Shown: positions 45,874 through 55,945 of the stretch, one piece after another
How the letters are laid out: the number at the start of each line of letters is the position of its first letter
How positions within the stretch are numbered: position 1 is the stretch's first letter
Source: Antrihabitans cavernicola
GTDB taxonomy: Bacteria > Actinomycetota > Actinomycetes > Mycobacteriales > Mycobacteriaceae
DNA: 64,000 nucleotides
Direction: 5' to 3'
NCBI RefSeq assembly: GCF_008297975.1
Contig: NZ_VLNY01000001.1
Location: 434,001 to 498,000, forward strand
Position numbers and translations under genes: made by a program
Notes under the pieces: generated by a model
Seen by the model: only the letters and a program-made list of their open reading frames with translations
Databases searched by the model: none
Told to the model about the DNA's origin: nothing

Positions 45874-45902
45874 TTCATACCCGAACAGTGCCATTTCGGC
45901 AA
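45874..45902 (-). promoter_or_regulatory. promoter of the leader peptide/TauD-type transcript
   Basis: On the minus strand, -35 TTGCCG (45902-45897), a 17-nt spacer and -10 TATGAA (45879-45874) put the transcription start about 7 nt downstream, at the GTG of the leader ORF (45867). This predicts a leaderless leader peptide followed by an approximately 45-nt segment to the dioxygenase start. Confidence 0.65.
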
Positions 45903-45922
45903 GTTGACCAGGCAGTTAGCAC

Positions 45923-46327
45923 TCAGCCGAGGTATGCCTCGGTGAGCCAGTCGAGGATCCGATCGTCGATGTCGGCAGGCTCGGTCACGTTGACGGTGTG
46001 AAAGTAGCGGCCGCCGTGCGGGATCGGCTTCCGCGTCATCAACGGGTGGTGGACGATTCGCGGCAGTGAGAACGACAACGCCTCCCAGCGTTGCATCGGC
46101 CGTAGCGTCGCGAAGGTCTGTGGAGACTTGAAGTAGATGCCCACCGACAGCGGCTCCACGTGGACCGGGCCGAGGGACTCGACGTGGTGGTAGACGACGT
46201 CGAAGATGGGCCGCTCACGCTCGGGACCGGTCTCGAAATACTCGTCGAGCGTCATCGCGGGAGCACACTCGTGCCCCTGCCGATCCCGGGCGAAACGGCG
46301 GCCGCAGTCCGGACAGTCCCACGCCAT
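45923..46327 (-). CDS. DUF5655-like protein with N-terminal zinc knuckle
   Basis: A 134-aa protein. The N-terminus CPDCGRRFARDRQGHEC (residues 5-21) could bind zinc. The rest (FDVVYHHVESLGPVHVEPLS ... GIYFKSPQTFATLRP) matches the DUF5655 domain found alone or attached to other proteins. Function is unknown; it has been proposed to be nucleic acid related in other contexts. Divergent from the DUF5313 gene across a short palindrome. Confidence 0.7.
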   Translation of the reverse strand: MAWDCPDCGRRFARDRQGHECAPAMTLDEYFETGPERERPIFDVVYHHVESLGPVHVEPLSVGIYFKSPQTFATLRPMQRWEALSFSLPRIVHHPLMTRKPIPHGGRYFHTVNVTEPADIDDRILDWLTEAYLG

Positions 46328-46355
46328 GTCTCGATTGTGCCCTCAACCGCAAATG

Positions 46356-46372
46356 GGCAGGTCAGACCTGCC
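46356..46372. promoter_or_regulatory. 17-bp palindrome between DUF5655 and DUF5313 genes
   Basis: GGCAGGTC-A-GACCTGCC (46356-46372) is a perfect inverted repeat in the 68-nt divergent gap. The geometry is that of a small dimeric repressor site. A TACCAT -10-like box lies 7 nt before the ATG of the DUF5313 gene. Confidence 0.4.
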
Positions 46373-46395
46373 GAATCGGGCCTACCATCAACAGG

Positions 46396-46761
46396 ATGAA
46401 CACCCCGACAATCAGGCAGCGGATCGCCTACGATCTCGGCCGCGAACTCCCCGGTGAGTTTCGCGACTGGGTCCGCAACGATTTGGTCGGTCACGGTGCG
46501 ATGGAACGCTATTTGGTCCGGTTCCTCGTGCCGATCATTCCCTTCTTCGCCCTGGTTTTCCTGTTCCCGGGAGCCGTGCTGTTGAAGGTGGGAATGATCG
46601 CGATGATGGTGGTGCCGCTGGTGATCTTCACGGTGGCGCTGAGTTATGTCTGGCGCAGGTTCCGGCTCGAGCAGCACGGGCTGGATCCGGGTCTCGTCGG
46701 CCGGGTGAAAACCTCCGACGGCGACCGCGCGCGATACGAGATGCGGTACGGCCACCAGTAG
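46396..46761 (+). CDS. DUF5313 family membrane protein
   Basis: A 121-aa protein with an amphipathic N-terminus (IRQRIAYDLGRELPGEFRDW), two TM segments (about residues 43-61 and 66-87) and a basic/acidic cytoplasmic tail. Text and length agree with DUF5313 proteins common in Mycobacteriales. No SD is apparent; a -10-like TACCAT 7 nt before the ATG suggests a leaderless mRNA. Function unknown. Confidence 0.75.
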   Translation: MNTPTIRQRIAYDLGRELPGEFRDWVRNDLVGHGAMERYLVRFLVPIIPFFALVFLFPGAVLLKVGMIAMMVVPLVIFTVALSYVWRRFRLEQHGLDPGLVGRVKTSDGDRARYEMRYGHQ

Positions 46762-46804
46762 CTGACCGCCGACCGCGCAGCACGGCTCCACTATTCTGGG
46801 AGCC

Positions 46805-47311
46805 GTGACCGACAATTCTGTGTCTGAAAAGGGCAGCCCTGAAACGATCGCCACCGCCGATCTCGCCGACGAAATCGGCCCCGACATCCGTAGCTGCGAT
46901 ACGCAGTTCACCCAATTCGGCGGTCGCGCAGCATTTTCGGGCCCTATCACCACCATCCGCTGCTTCCAGGACAATCTGCTGGTGAAGCAGACCCTGAGCG
47001 AACCCGGTAACGGCGGCGTGCTGGTGGTCGACGGCGGCGGCAGCATTCACACCGCACTGGTCGGCGACATCATCGCGGGTCGCGGTGTCGACAACGGCTG
47101 GTCGGGCGTGATCGTGAACGGCGCCGTCCGCGATTCGGCGATCCTGCGGACTCTCGACATCGGCATCAAGGCGTTGGGTACCAACCCGCGAAAGAGCACA
47201 CAGACCGGTTCCGGTGAGAAGAACGTGCGCATCGAGATCGGTGGCGTCGTCTTCAATCCGGGCGAGACGGCCTACAGCGACGACGACGGGGTTGTCGTCC
47301 GAGAGGGCTAG
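46805..47311 (+). CDS. rraA: RraA-family protein (RNase E regulator/HMG aldolase-like)
   Basis: A 168-aa protein of the RraA fold: [26 protein letters not shown], the metal-site helix [20 protein letters not shown] (Arg/Asp pair) and the C-terminal [19 protein letters not shown]. Members inhibit RNase E or act as 4-hydroxy-4-methyl-2-oxoglutarate aldolases/oxaloacetate decarboxylases; which applies here cannot be told. The GTG at 46805 is very close to GGGAG, so a leaderless start from the TATTCT box just upstream is an alternative. Confidence 0.85.
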   Translation: MTDNSVSEKGSPETIATADLADEIGPDIRSCDTQFTQFGGRAAFSGPITTIRCFQDNLLVKQTLSEPGNGGVLVVDGGGSIHTALVGDIIAGRGVDNGWSGVIVNGAVRDSAILRTLDIGIKALGTNPRKSTQTGSGEKNVRIEIGGVVFNPGETAYSDDDGVVVREG

Positions 47312-47343
47312 TTCTGCTGTCCCGTGCCTGTCAGACTTCGAAC

Positions 47344-47718
47344 ATGATCGATCACTTCGGCATCAACTGTGCAGACATGGCGACGGGTGCGGCGTTCTAC
47401 GACACGGTGTTGGCCGTGTTCGGTCACCGTCGCCTGATGGATTTCGGCGTGGCGATCGGCTACGGCACCGACAAGCCCGACTTCTGGATCTCGACCTTCG
47501 ACGGCGTCGGCCCGAACCGGGAAGTCCACATCGCGTTCGCGGCTGACTCGGCAGAACAGGTCGACGCGTTTCACGCTGCTGCGGTAGCGGCCGGTGCGGA
47601 GACTTTGCACGAGCCGAGAATGTGGCCGGAATATCACGAGCACTACTACGGCGCGTTCGTCCGCGATCCTGACGGCAACAACGTCGAAGCTGTGTGTCAC
47701 ACCGTCACTGCGGGCTGA
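47344..47718 (+). CDS. VOC (glyoxalase/bleomycin resistance-like) protein
   Basis: A 124-aa single VOC-fold protein: MIDHFGINCADMATGAAFYD at the start and GAFVRDPDGNNVEAVCH at the end, which carry the metal-ligand His/Glu positions of glyoxalase-like enzymes. It begins 32 nt after rraA and may be co-transcribed. The substrate is unknown. Confidence 0.85.
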   Translation: MIDHFGINCADMATGAAFYDTVLAVFGHRRLMDFGVAIGYGTDKPDFWISTFDGVGPNREVHIAFAADSAEQVDAFHAAAVAAGAETLHEPRMWPEYHEHYYGAFVRDPDGNNVEAVCHTVTAG

Positions 47719-47731
47719 CCGGCTCCGAAGG

Positions 47732-49102
47732 CTAGCCGACCTGAAGTTGCTGCGGAGCGAGCGAGTTGCCCGCGGGGATGTGCCCGCAGTTCGACGGTGC
47801 GGGGTTGCCTGCGAAGCGGTCGAGCAACCAACCGACGGCGCCGGGGTACCACAGCATCGCGCTGGGAACGTGGCTGAGCGTGTCGTACTGGTCGTAGTGG
47901 ATCTTCAGACCGGCGTCGCAGTAGCGATTGGCCAACGCCCGGACATCGCCCGCGACCATGATGCCGTCGCCCGCTCCGACGCCGGGAGGACCCGCTTGGG
48001 TGCCTTCCAAAATGCCGAAGGTGCCTTGTGCGATGAACATCGGAACGGTCGGAATCGGCGCGGTGCCCATGTTGATCTTGTTCGCCGCCTCCACGTACTC
48101 GGGTATCGAATTCGGGTTGGCGTACTGCGGCTTCACCATCTGGTCGAAACGCAAGCCGGCGTACTGCAGAAACGCGTTGGATATCGAGGCGTTCTGGAGT
48201 CGTGCGACGTTTTCCTTGCCGTAGTCGTTCAGATACTTGTCGAAGTCGATGTGATACGAGCGGGCGATGCCGACCACGGCCATGCCGACGATGCCTGCCC
48301 AGCCGAAGCTTCCGCTGGCGTAGGTCATGTTGTGGGCGGGGTTGACCAGCACGCCGCCCTCGGCGACGCCGATCAGGTTCTTGTTGACATCGGGGGCGTA
48401 GCTCGGCGCTTCGATGGCGGCCCAGTTGGAGGCGATTGAGCCGCCCGAATACCCCATCAGCCCGATCTTGGTGGAATCGGTGATACCCGTGGCCGCGACG
48501 TTGCGCGCGGCTCGCAGCGAGTCGAGGGTGAGCTTTCCGTACTCCGGTCCTGCAGCGAAGTGCGCGCTCTGGCCCTCGGTGTCGGGGAGCACGATGGTGA
48601 AGCCCGCAAGCAGGAGCGGGTCGAAGAACGTGTTTTCCGTAGTGGCGATGATTCCGCCGGAGCGGACGTGGTCGAGCAGATGGTTCTCGTTGAGGCCCTT
48701 GGTCAGCGGCGTGAAACCGAGCAGCTCGGCATTTCCGGCTACGACACGGGACGGGCTGTCCTCAGGGTTCAGCGAGTCGTAGAAGGACTGGAACGAGATG
48801 ACCTTCGCCGGACCCGACGACACCGGCGGCTGCAGCACCGAGGTGACATTCGCGGTCGCTTCACCCATGGCGTCGGTGGACCGGTACAAGATCTGCAGTG
48901 CATTTATCGGAGTGGGAACGTTCAGCAGGTGATAGGGCACTGTCCGCGTCTTCAGGACCGCTCCGGGCGCGTACGACGACAGCGGCTTCTCACCCTGGTA
49001 GGCGTAGAAGGAATCCGTCGCGTTGGACACCGCAGGCATGCCCGCGATCGCCACAGCAACCGCTGCCGCAGCAGCCCCACACAACAACCGCAGACGCTTC
49101 AT
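47732..49102 (-). CDS. secreted lipase (LIP family)
   Basis: A 456-aa secreted alpha/beta hydrolase. The signal peptide (residues 1-28, LLCGAAAAAVAVAIAGMPAV) is followed by PGAVLKTRTVPYHLL, the nucleophile elbow GYSGGS, an aspartate in VAGDVRALANRYCDAG and a likely catalytic His in YDTLSHVPSA, as in secretory (LIP) lipases of Nocardiaceae and mycobacteria. It hydrolyses acylglycerols or related esters outside the cell. The ATG at 49102 has GGGGAGG upstream. It stands as a single gene. Confidence 0.85.
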   Translation of the reverse strand: MKRLRLLCGAAAAAVAVAIAGMPAVSNATDSFYAYQGEKPLSSYAPGAVLKTRTVPYHLLNVPTPINALQILYRSTDAMGEATANVTSVLQPPVSSGPAKVISFQSFYDSLNPEDSPSRVVAGNAELLGFTPLTKGLNENHLLDHVRSGGIIATTENTFFDPLLLAGFTIVLPDTEGQSAHFAAGPEYGKLTLDSLRAARNVAATGITDSTKIGLMGYSGGSIASNWAAIEAPSYAPDVNKNLIGVAEGGVLVNPAHNMTYASGSFGWAGIVGMAVVGIARSYHIDFDKYLNDYGKENVARLQNASISNAFLQYAGLRFDQMVKPQYANPNSIPEYVEAANKINMGTAPIPTVPMFIAQGTFGILEGTQAGPPGVGAGDGIMVAGDVRALANRYCDAGLKIHYDQYDTLSHVPSAMLWYPGAVGWLLDRFAGNPAPSNCGHIPAGNSLAPQQLQVG

Positions 49103-49165
49103 TGCAAATCCTCCCCGAACAGCACAACGCTGTGACGCCGATAACATACCGCGGCGCGAGGACTG

Positions 49166-49393
49166 CTAAGGCGCGTTCGTGACCACCCGCGCTGACACGG
49201 CACCGACCGACACCACGTCGCCATCGCGTAACTGCCTGCCTCGACGCAACTCCTCGTCCCCGTTGACGTCGACCAATCCGTCGGCGATCACGCCCTTGGC
49301 CTCGGCGCCTGACTCGATCAGGTTCGCGAGCTTGAGGAACTGGCCCAGTCGAATCGATTCGTCGCGAATGGGCACATCTACGGGTTCGGCCAT
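49166..49393 (-). CDS. small S4-domain RNA-binding protein
   Basis: A 75-aa protein that is almost only an S4 domain: IRLGQFLKLANLIESGAEAK, DGLVDVNGDEELRRGRQLRDGD, VVSVGA. It belongs to the YaaA/YbcJ-like group that binds structured RNA. The ATG at 49393 gives the conserved short start; longer frames antisense to the monooxygenase are not credible. It is divergent from the FMN monooxygenase gene with a 105-nt gap. Confidence 0.8.
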   Translation of the reverse strand: MAEPVDVPIRDESIRLGQFLKLANLIESGAEAKGVIADGLVDVNGDEELRRGRQLRDGDVVSVGAVSARVVTNAP

Positions 49394-49498
49394 CCCGTAA
49401 TTCGACAGGCCCGCGCCGGTCGATGCAAGCCAACGACAGTTCCCGTCCCGCTGATCGCAACGGGTGTTCGAGCGATGGCCGCCGCCTAGAAATAGCGC

Positions 49499-50860
49499 AT
49501 GACTCGTCAACTGCACCTCGGCGGCTTCCAGATCGCCTCGCACGTCACGCACTCGCACGCGGCATGGCGCCATCCCGCGTCCGATCCGAACTTCCTGACC
49601 CCCGAGTACTACCACCGAATCGGACGGATCCTGGAGCGCGGCAAGTTCGACTTCGTCTTCTTCGCCGATCTCCTCGCGACGCCGATTCGCTTCGGTAACG
49701 GCATCGAGGAGCCGCTGCGGCGCGGCACGCAGGCCACCGCCACGCTGGATCCGTCGTTGGTGGCGGCCAGCATCGCAGCGGTCACGTCGAAGCTGGGCAT
49801 CGCAATCACCAAGTCCACCACCTATTTCCACCCGTACGAGTTGTCACGCATTTTCGCCACGCTCGATCACCTCACCCGGGGCCGGATCGCTTGGAACATC
49901 GTCACGTCGCTGTCGCAGGCCGAGGCTCAGAACTTCGGGCACGACCAGCATCTGGGCCACGACGAGCGCTACCTCCGCGCTCAGGAGTTCGTCGAGACGG
50001 CGCTGAAGCTGTGGTCCAGTTGGGATTCCGACGCGTTGGTCCAGGACAAGACTGCCGGCGTGTTCGCCGATCCGGATCGGATCAACGCCATCGCGCACGA
50101 CGGCGAGTACTTCAAAACCCGAGGGCCACTGACGGTTCCGCGGTCGCCGCAGGGCCGCCCCGTGCTGATCCAGGCCGGCTCGTCCGGCAAGGGTAAGGAC
50201 TTCGCGGCGCAGTGGGCCGAGGCGATCTTCGAGATCGATCCGACGCCGGAGGGCAGACGCGCCTACTACGACGACGTGAAGTCGCGTGCCGACGATTTCG
50301 GCCGCAACCCGAACGACGTCAAGATCTTCCCGTCGTTCATCCCGTTCGTCGGCGAGACCGAGTCCATCGCCCGCGAGAAGCAGGCGTTCCACAACGAGCT
50401 GGCCGATCCGATCTCCGGGCTGATCACCCTGTCGGTGCACACCGACCACGACTTCTCGACCTACGATCTGGACGCGCCCGTCGAGGACATCCAGGTCACA
50501 GGCACGCAGGGGCTGTTCGACGTCGCTCGCCGGCTCAGCCAGCGCGACAGCCTCACGCTGCGCGATATCGGCAAGTTGTACGCCCAAGGTGTGTTGTTGC
50601 CGCAATTCGTCGGAACCGCGAGCGATATCGCCGATCAGATCGAGGATGGGTTCAACGGTGGTGAAGCGGACGGCTACATCCTCTCGGCCGCGCAATCGCC
50701 GGGAACGTTCAACGATTTCGTCGACTCGGTGATCCCGGAACTGCAGCGTCGCGGCCTCTTCCGCACCGAATACACCGGCGACACGCTGCGCGATCACCTG
50801 GATCTCGGCCCCGCCTCCTTGACGCCCGCCCAGCGGACGGCGGTGTCGACTGCATCCTGA
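49499..50860 (+). CDS. FMN-dependent monooxygenase, NtaA/SnaA/DszA family
   Basis: A 453-aa luciferase-like monooxygenase. LHLGGFQIASHVTHSHAAWR, FDFVFFADLLATP, the loop RGRIAWNIVTSLSQAEAQNFG and GRPVLIQAGSSGKGKDFAA mark the NtaA/SnaA/DszA branch of flavin-dependent enzymes that act on aminocarboxylates or sulphur compounds with a separate reductase. No reductase gene is adjacent. The substrate is unknown; sulphur scavenging would agree with the TauD-type gene nearby, but no Cys-rich leader was found before this gene. Confidence 0.85.
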   Translation: MTRQLHLGGFQIASHVTHSHAAWRHPASDPNFLTPEYYHRIGRILERGKFDFVFFADLLATPIRFGNGIEEPLRRGTQATATLDPSLVAASIAAVTSKLGIAITKSTTYFHPYELSRIFATLDHLTRGRIAWNIVTSLSQAEAQNFGHDQHLGHDERYLRAQEFVETALKLWSSWDSDALVQDKTAGVFADPDRINAIAHDGEYFKTRGPLTVPRSPQGRPVLIQAGSSGKGKDFAAQWAEAIFEIDPTPEGRRAYYDDVKSRADDFGRNPNDVKIFPSFIPFVGETESIAREKQAFHNELADPISGLITLSVHTDHDFSTYDLDAPVEDIQVTGTQGLFDVARRLSQRDSLTLRDIGKLYAQGVLLPQFVGTASDIADQIEDGFNGGEADGYILSAAQSPGTFNDFVDSVIPELQRRGLFRTEYTGDTLRDHLDLGPASLTPAQRTAVSTAS

Positions 50861-50992
50861 TTGGCATCGACTTCCCAGCTTTCTCACACCTGCGCGCACT
50901 ATCGTCTCTTCCGGCTCGCTTTCTGGCCTCGCACGCGTTGTGCGGCACTACGGTTTAGGAGCAGAATCAGCGCAGTAAAGAGAGGCTCACCT

Positions 50993-53900
50993 GTGACAAC
51001 GGAGTTCGACGATCGGGTGGTCAACGATCGGGTGTCCACACCTGACCACGCGGCAGCGGGCAAACGTCGCGAGATCCACCCGCACCCCAGCGGCAAGCTG
51101 TCCGAGGTGCCGCATATCGCCGGGCTGATCGTCGGAGTCTTTGCGGTGCTGTGCTTCCTGTGGAGCGTGTCGCCCGTACTGCGCTTCTTCACACGCGTGC
51201 CACGCGAATACATCGACGCCTACTACTTCGATGCACCCGATACCAGCCTGGCCTGGACGCTGGTTGTCGCGCTGCTGGCGGGTGCGCTGGCAAGTCGTAA
51301 GCGGATCGCATGGTGGGTGCTCTCGATCTACCTGACGCTGTTCACGGCGGTCAACGTCGTCGATGTGGTGAACGATCACAACGTCCATGCCGCAATAGCT
51401 TTGGTGATTCACGTTGCGGTGATCGGGCTGCTGATCTTCTCGCGCACCGAGTTCTACACCAAGGTTCGGCCTGGCGCGCTGTGGAAGTCGTTGGGGGTGT
51501 TGATCGCCGGCCTCGCAGTCGGTTCGTTGCTCGGCTGGGGCATGGTGGAGCTGTTCCCCGGCTCGCTGCCCTCGTCGCAACGCCCGTTCTGGGCGCTCAA
51601 CCGCGTCACCACACTGGTGTTCTTCGACAACGAGCAATTCGACGGTCGCCCACACGGATTCGTCAACACCATCCTCGGTCTGTTCGGCGCACTGGCGTTG
51701 CTGGCCGCGGTTGTCACCCTGTTTCGTTCGCAGCGCTCCACCAACGCGCTGACCGGTCCCGACGAGTCCGCGCTGCGCGGGCTGCTCGACCGCTCCGACG
51801 TCGAAGATTCGCTGGGCTACTTCGCAACCCGCCGCGACAAGGCCGTCGTCTTCGCCCCGAGCGGCAAGGCCGCGGTGACGTACCGCGTCGAACTGGGCGT
51901 CTGTCTCGCGAGCGGCGATCCGATCGGCTTGAAAGAAGCGTGGCCGCACGCGATCGATGCATGGATGGATCTGTCCGAACGATACGGCTGGGCCCCCGCC
52001 GTGATGGGCGCCAGCGAACTCGGTGCGACGGCGTACAAGCGCGCAGGCCTCTCGGTGCTGCAGCTGGGCGACGAGGCGATCCTCTATACCCGCGACTACA
52101 ACCTCAACGGCCGCGAGATGAAACCCGTTCGCCAGGCGGTGAACCGGCTCCGGAAGCAGAGCGTCGAGGTCCGTATTCGACGCCATCGCGACATCTCGCC
52201 CGAGGACATGGCCGAGGTGATTCGGCGTGCGGACGCGTGGCGCGACACCGAAGCCGAGCGCGGCTTCTCGATGGCATTGGACCGCCTCGGCGACAGCACC
52301 GACGGCGATTGCCTGCTGGTGGAGGCCGTCGAAGCGGACGGCTCGGTGCTCGGCATGTTGTCGTTGGTGCCGTGGGGCCGTACCGGTGCCTCACTGGACC
52401 TGATGCGTCGGGATCCCAAGGGTCCCAACGGTGTGATGGAACTGATGGTCTCCGAGCTGATGCTGGGCGGCGACAAGTTCGGCGTCACCAAGGTATCGCT
52501 GAACTTCGCGGTGTTCCGGTCGGTGTTCGAGGAGGGTGGGCGCATCGGTGCCGGACCCATCCTGCGGCTGTGGCGCGGTGTGCTGCTGTTCTTTTCGCGC
52601 TGGTGGCAGTTGGAGGCGCTTTACCGGTCGAACGTGAAGTACCAGCCCGAATGGGAGCCCCGCTTCCTGTGTTTCGAGGACAATCGCGCCTTGCCGCGCG
52701 TCGGTATCGCAGCCGCGATCGCGGAGGGCTTCATTCCGCGGTTCGGCAGGCAATCCACCGTTGCGCACACCGGTATTCACGACGCAGTACCGGCTGCGGT
52801 CGCCACCAGCGGGCTACTGCATTCCGACGGCAGCGCCCCGGACCAACCGTTGGAGCTTCCGTCCGCCAGCACGGGACCGCGGCGCCCCGATCAGGTTCGG
52901 GTGCGGATGGCCAAGCTCGAGCGGATGAACGCCGCGGGCATCGACGCCTATCCGGTGGCCTATCCCCCGACGCATACCGTTGCGCAAGCGCTGAAATCAC
53001 CGGCAGGCACCACCGTTCGCCTTGCGGGCAGGTTGCTGCGAATCCGGGACTACGGTGGCGTCGCATTTGCGGTGTTGCGCGATTGGTCAGGCGATATCCA
53101 GCTGCTGGTCGATCGGGAGCGGGTCGGCGCGGAGAAGAGCGACCAGTTCGCGTCGGACTTCGATCTCGGTGACCTGATCGAGGTGAGCGGGCCGATCGGG
53201 ACCAGCCGCTCCGGCGAGCTGTCGTTGCTCGCCACCGACTGGCGCATGATCGGCAAGTGCCTGCACCCGTTGCCGGACAAGTGGAAGGGTCTGTCCGACC
53301 CGGAAACCCGGGTCCGCCAACGCTATGTCGACATGGCGATCAACGCCGATGCACGCAAGCTGCTGGTCGCGCGCAGTGCTGTGGTCAAATCGCTGCGCGA
53401 TTCGCTTGCGGCACTGAACTTTCTGGAGGTCGAGACTCCGATCCTGCAGCAGGTACACGGCGGCGCCAACGCGGCACCGTTTCAGACGCATATCAACGCC
53501 TACGATCTGGATCTGTACCTGCGCATCGCACCCGAGCTGTATTTGAAGCGGTTGTGCGTCGCGGGCATGGAGAAGGTGTTCGAGATCGGCCGGGTATTCC
53601 GTAACGAGGGCGTCGATTTCAAACACAATCCTGAGTTCACCATCCTGGAGGCATACGAGGCGCACAGCGACTACGAGCGAATGATGGTGCTGTGCCGCGA
53701 GCTGATTCAGGCCGCCGCCGTTGCCGCGCACGGACGCGAGATCATCATGCGCCCCGGTCCCGACGGCGGGTTGGTGGAGGTCGACATCTCCGGCGAGTGG
53801 CCGATCAAGACGATGCACGGTGCGGTGGCGGAGAAGCTGGGTGTCGAGGTGACACCCGCTACGCCGGTGCAGCGTTTGCGAGAGTTGTGCGACGAGAACG

Positions 53901-54361
53901 AAATTCCGTACCAAGCCGACTGGGATGCCGGTGCGACGGCGCAGGAGATGTACGAGCACCTGGTCGAGGACCTCACCGAGTTCCCCACGTTCTACACGAA
54001 CTTCCCGACCTCGATGTCCCCGCTGACCCGGCCGCATCCGACCATTCCCGGCGTCGCCGCCAAGTGGGATCTGGTCGCATGGGGTGTCGAATTGGGCACT
54101 GCCTACAGCGAACTCACCGATCCGGTAGACCAGCGAAAGCGGCTGACGGATCAGTCGATGCTGGCTGCGGGTGGTGACGAAGAGGCGATGGAGCTGGACG
54201 AGGATTTCCTACAGGCCCTCGAACACGCGATGCCGCCGACCGGTGGACTGGGCATGGGCGTCGATCGCGTCGTCATGCTCATCACCGGCGGCAGCATCCG
54301 CGAGACTCTGGCGTTCCCGTTGGCGAAGCCGAAAGCCGCAGGGGGGCAACGGCCTTCGTAA
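50993..54361 (+). CDS. lysX: bifunctional lysylphosphatidylglycerol synthase/lysyl-tRNA ligase
   Basis: A 1122-aa fusion protein. The N-terminal part has six to seven TM segments (about residues 35-270), then a DUF2156/MprF catalytic domain (about 285-600), a linker, an OB-fold anticodon domain (about 665-760) and a class II lysyl-tRNA synthetase ([33 protein letters not shown], and motif 3 [13 protein letters not shown]). It makes lysyl-tRNA and transfers lysine to phosphatidylglycerol, lowering membrane charge against cationic peptides. The GTG at 50993 has AGAGAGG 9 nt upstream. Length agrees with mycobacterial LysX. Confidence 0.95.
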   Translation: MTTEFDDRVVNDRVSTPDHAAAGKRREIHPHPSGKLSEVPHIAGLIVGVFAVLCFLWSVSPVLRFFTRVPREYIDAYYFDAPDTSLAWTLVVALLAGALASRKRIAWWVLSIYLTLFTAVNVVDVVNDHNVHAAIALVIHVAVIGLLIFSRTEFYTKVRPGALWKSLGVLIAGLAVGSLLGWGMVELFPGSLPSSQRPFWALNRVTTLVFFDNEQFDGRPHGFVNTILGLFGALALLAAVVTLFRSQRSTNALTGPDESALRGLLDRSDVEDSLGYFATRRDKAVVFAPSGKAAVTYRVELGVCLASGDPIGLKEAWPHAIDAWMDLSERYGWAPAVMGASELGATAYKRAGLSVLQLGDEAILYTRDYNLNGREMKPVRQAVNRLRKQSVEVRIRRHRDISPEDMAEVIRRADAWRDTEAERGFSMALDRLGDSTDGDCLLVEAVEADGSVLGMLSLVPWGRTGASLDLMRRDPKGPNGVMELMVSELMLGGDKFGVTKVSLNFAVFRSVFEEGGRIGAGPILRLWRGVLLFFSRWWQLEALYRSNVKYQPEWEPRFLCFEDNRALPRVGIAAAIAEGFIPRFGRQSTVAHTGIHDAVPAAVATSGLLHSDGSAPDQPLELPSASTGPRRPDQVRVRMAKLERMNAAGIDAYPVAYPPTHTVAQALKSPAGTTVRLAGRLLRIRDYGGVAFAVLRDWSGDIQLLVDRERVGAEKSDQFASDFDLGDLIEVSGPIGTSRSGELSLLATDWRMIGKCLHPLPDKWKGLSDPETRVRQRYVDMAINADARKLLVARSAVVKSLRDSLAALNFLEVETPILQQVHGGANAAPFQTHINAYDLDLYLRIAPELYLKRLCVAGMEKVFEIGRVFRNEGVDFKHNPEFTILEAYEAHSDYERMMVLCRELIQAAAVAAHGREIIMRPGPDGGLVEVDISGEWPIKTMHGAVAEKLGVEVTPATPVQRLRELCDENEIPYQADWDAGATAQEMYEHLVEDLTEFPTFYTNFPTSMSPLTRPHPTIPGVAAKWDLVAWGVELGTAYSELTDPVDQRKRLTDQSMLAAGGDEEAMELDEDFLQALEHAMPPTGGLGMGVDRVVMLITGGSIRETLAFPLAKPKAAGGQRPS

Positions 54362-54364
54362 GCG

Positions 54365-55828
54365 CTAGGCGTCCACCAGCACCGGTTCCAGGACCTGCTG
54401 CTCGGGCACCGCAACCTGCTTCAGCACCGTTGCCGCGATGACGGTAGCGAGGCCGACCAGCCCCGCTGCGATCCAGAAGGCGAAGTGGTAGCCGTCGGTC
54501 AAGGCGATCAGGTCTGCGGTACCGGAGCGCACCAACTGCTCGCTGCGACTCGCCGAGAGCGTCGCCAGTACCGCTAGGCCCAGCGCACCGCCGACCTGCG
54601 CCGTGGTGTTCACCAGACCGGAGGCCAAGCCCGCGTCCTCGGGATCGGCGCCTGACATCGCCAGGTTCATCAGTGCCGGGAAGGCAAGGCCCGCACCGAT
54701 TCCCAGCAGCACCATCGACGGGAACACGTGCACCAGGTAGCTCCCTGCGATCGGGGCCTGCGTGAACAACAGCAGCGACGCCAGGATCAGCACCATGCCG
54801 GGCAGCAGTGTCTGCTTGGCCCCGAATCGCATGACCAAACGCTCTGAGTACTTCACCGACAACGTCCCCATGATGACTGTCATCGGCAGGAAGGCCGCAC
54901 CGATCTGCAGCGGGCTGTATCCGAGAACGCGCTGCAGGTACAGCGAGCCCATGAAGAACATGCCGAACATGCCTGCCACGCTGGACAACTGCACGATGTT
55001 GGCGCCGGAGAGATTGCGCGACTTGAACACTCGCAGCGGCATCAAGGGCGTGGCGGCGGTGGCCTCGCGGGCGACGAATGCGGCGAGCAGGATCAGGGAC
55101 ACCACGGCAAGAACCAACGTGGTCGTATCCGTCCAGCCGTACTCGGCGGCCGGCTTGACGATCGTGTAGACGCTGAGCATCAAGGCACCCGTAACCAACA
55201 CTGCGCCAGGCAGATCGGTGCCGGAACCCAGGCCGATACCCGCGTCGTCGTCGAGCAGTCGGGTCGCGAACAAGAAGACGGCGACGCCGATCGGGATGTT
55301 GATGAAGAAGATCCAGTGCCAGCTCATCGCCTGCGTGAGCACCCCTCCTGCCATGAGGCCGATCGCACCGCCTGCCGAGGCGACGAATGCGTAGACGCCG
55401 ATCGCCTTCGCCTGATCGCGGGCCTCGGGGAACATGGAGACGATCATGCCGAGGATCACGGCCGAGGTCATGGCGCCGCCGATGCCTTGCAGGAAGCGTG
55501 CCGATACCAACATCAGCTCGTTCTGCGCGAGACCGCACAGCAACGACGCGGCGGTGAAGACCACCAGGCCCGCGAGGAAGATCTTGCGGCGCCCGATCAG
55601 GTCGCCGAGCCGGCCTGCGAGCAGCAGCAGCCCGCCGAACGAGATCAGGTACGCGTTGACCACCCACGCGAGGCTCGACTGAGTGAAGCCGAGGTCGTCC
55701 TGGATCGCGGGGAGCGCGACGTTCACGATCGTCGCGTCGAGCACGATCATCAACATCCCGCCGCACAGGAGGTAGAGGGCCTTCCATCGGGATCGATCGG
55801 CTACGTCACGGGTTTCGCTGCTGGTCAT
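54365..55828 (-). CDS. MFS multidrug exporter (DHA2, 14 TM)
   Basis: A 487-aa EmrB/QacA-type transporter with 14 TM segments. LDATIVNVALPAIQDDLGFT and WVVNAYLISFGGLLLLAGRL are the DHA2 motifs, and GRRKIFLAG is the loop 2-3 motif A. It probably exports toxic compounds by proton exchange. It ends 3 nt from the convergent lysX stop and is divergent from an HxlR-type regulator, its likely controller. Confidence 0.9.
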   Translation of the reverse strand: MTSSETRDVADRSRWKALYLLCGGMLMIVLDATIVNVALPAIQDDLGFTQSSLAWVVNAYLISFGGLLLLAGRLGDLIGRRKIFLAGLVVFTAASLLCGLAQNELMLVSARFLQGIGGAMTSAVILGMIVSMFPEARDQAKAIGVYAFVASAGGAIGLMAGGVLTQAMSWHWIFFINIPIGVAVFLFATRLLDDDAGIGLGSGTDLPGAVLVTGALMLSVYTIVKPAAEYGWTDTTTLVLAVVSLILLAAFVAREATAATPLMPLRVFKSRNLSGANIVQLSSVAGMFGMFFMGSLYLQRVLGYSPLQIGAAFLPMTVIMGTLSVKYSERLVMRFGAKQTLLPGMVLILASLLLFTQAPIAGSYLVHVFPSMVLLGIGAGLAFPALMNLAMSGADPEDAGLASGLVNTTAQVGGALGLAVLATLSASRSEQLVRSGTADLIALTDGYHFAFWIAAGLVGLATVIAATVLKQVAVPEQQVLEPVLVDA

Positions 55829-55898
55829 CGGTCTCTGCCTTCGCGTCGATGTTCGGGCTATTGGTTGCACGCTAACATCGATTGATCCTAAAAAACAA

Positions 55899-55916
55899 CT
55901 AACAGTTCCTGATTAG
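55899..55916. promoter_or_regulatory. possible HxlR operator (CTAA-N10-TTAG)
   Basis: In the AT-rich 117-nt gap between the MFS and hxlR starts, CTAA (55899-55902) and TTAG (55913-55916) form an inverted pair. A TATAGT -10-like box at 55928-55933 lies just downstream in the hxlR direction. Weak evidence, supported mainly by position. Confidence 0.35.
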
Positions 55917-55945
55917 CTATTCAGTGGTATAGTTCGGGAGTGGCG

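Noticed and set aside
45763-45945. 60-codon plus-strand ORF between the TauD-type and DUF5655 genes
   Set aside because: No domain and no credible SD; it runs opposite to the leader peptide, which has promoter and motif support.
49394-49498. Second Cys-rich leader peptide before the FMN monooxygenase
   Set aside because: Frames in this gap were read for a VDLCR-like core or Cys cluster and none was found.
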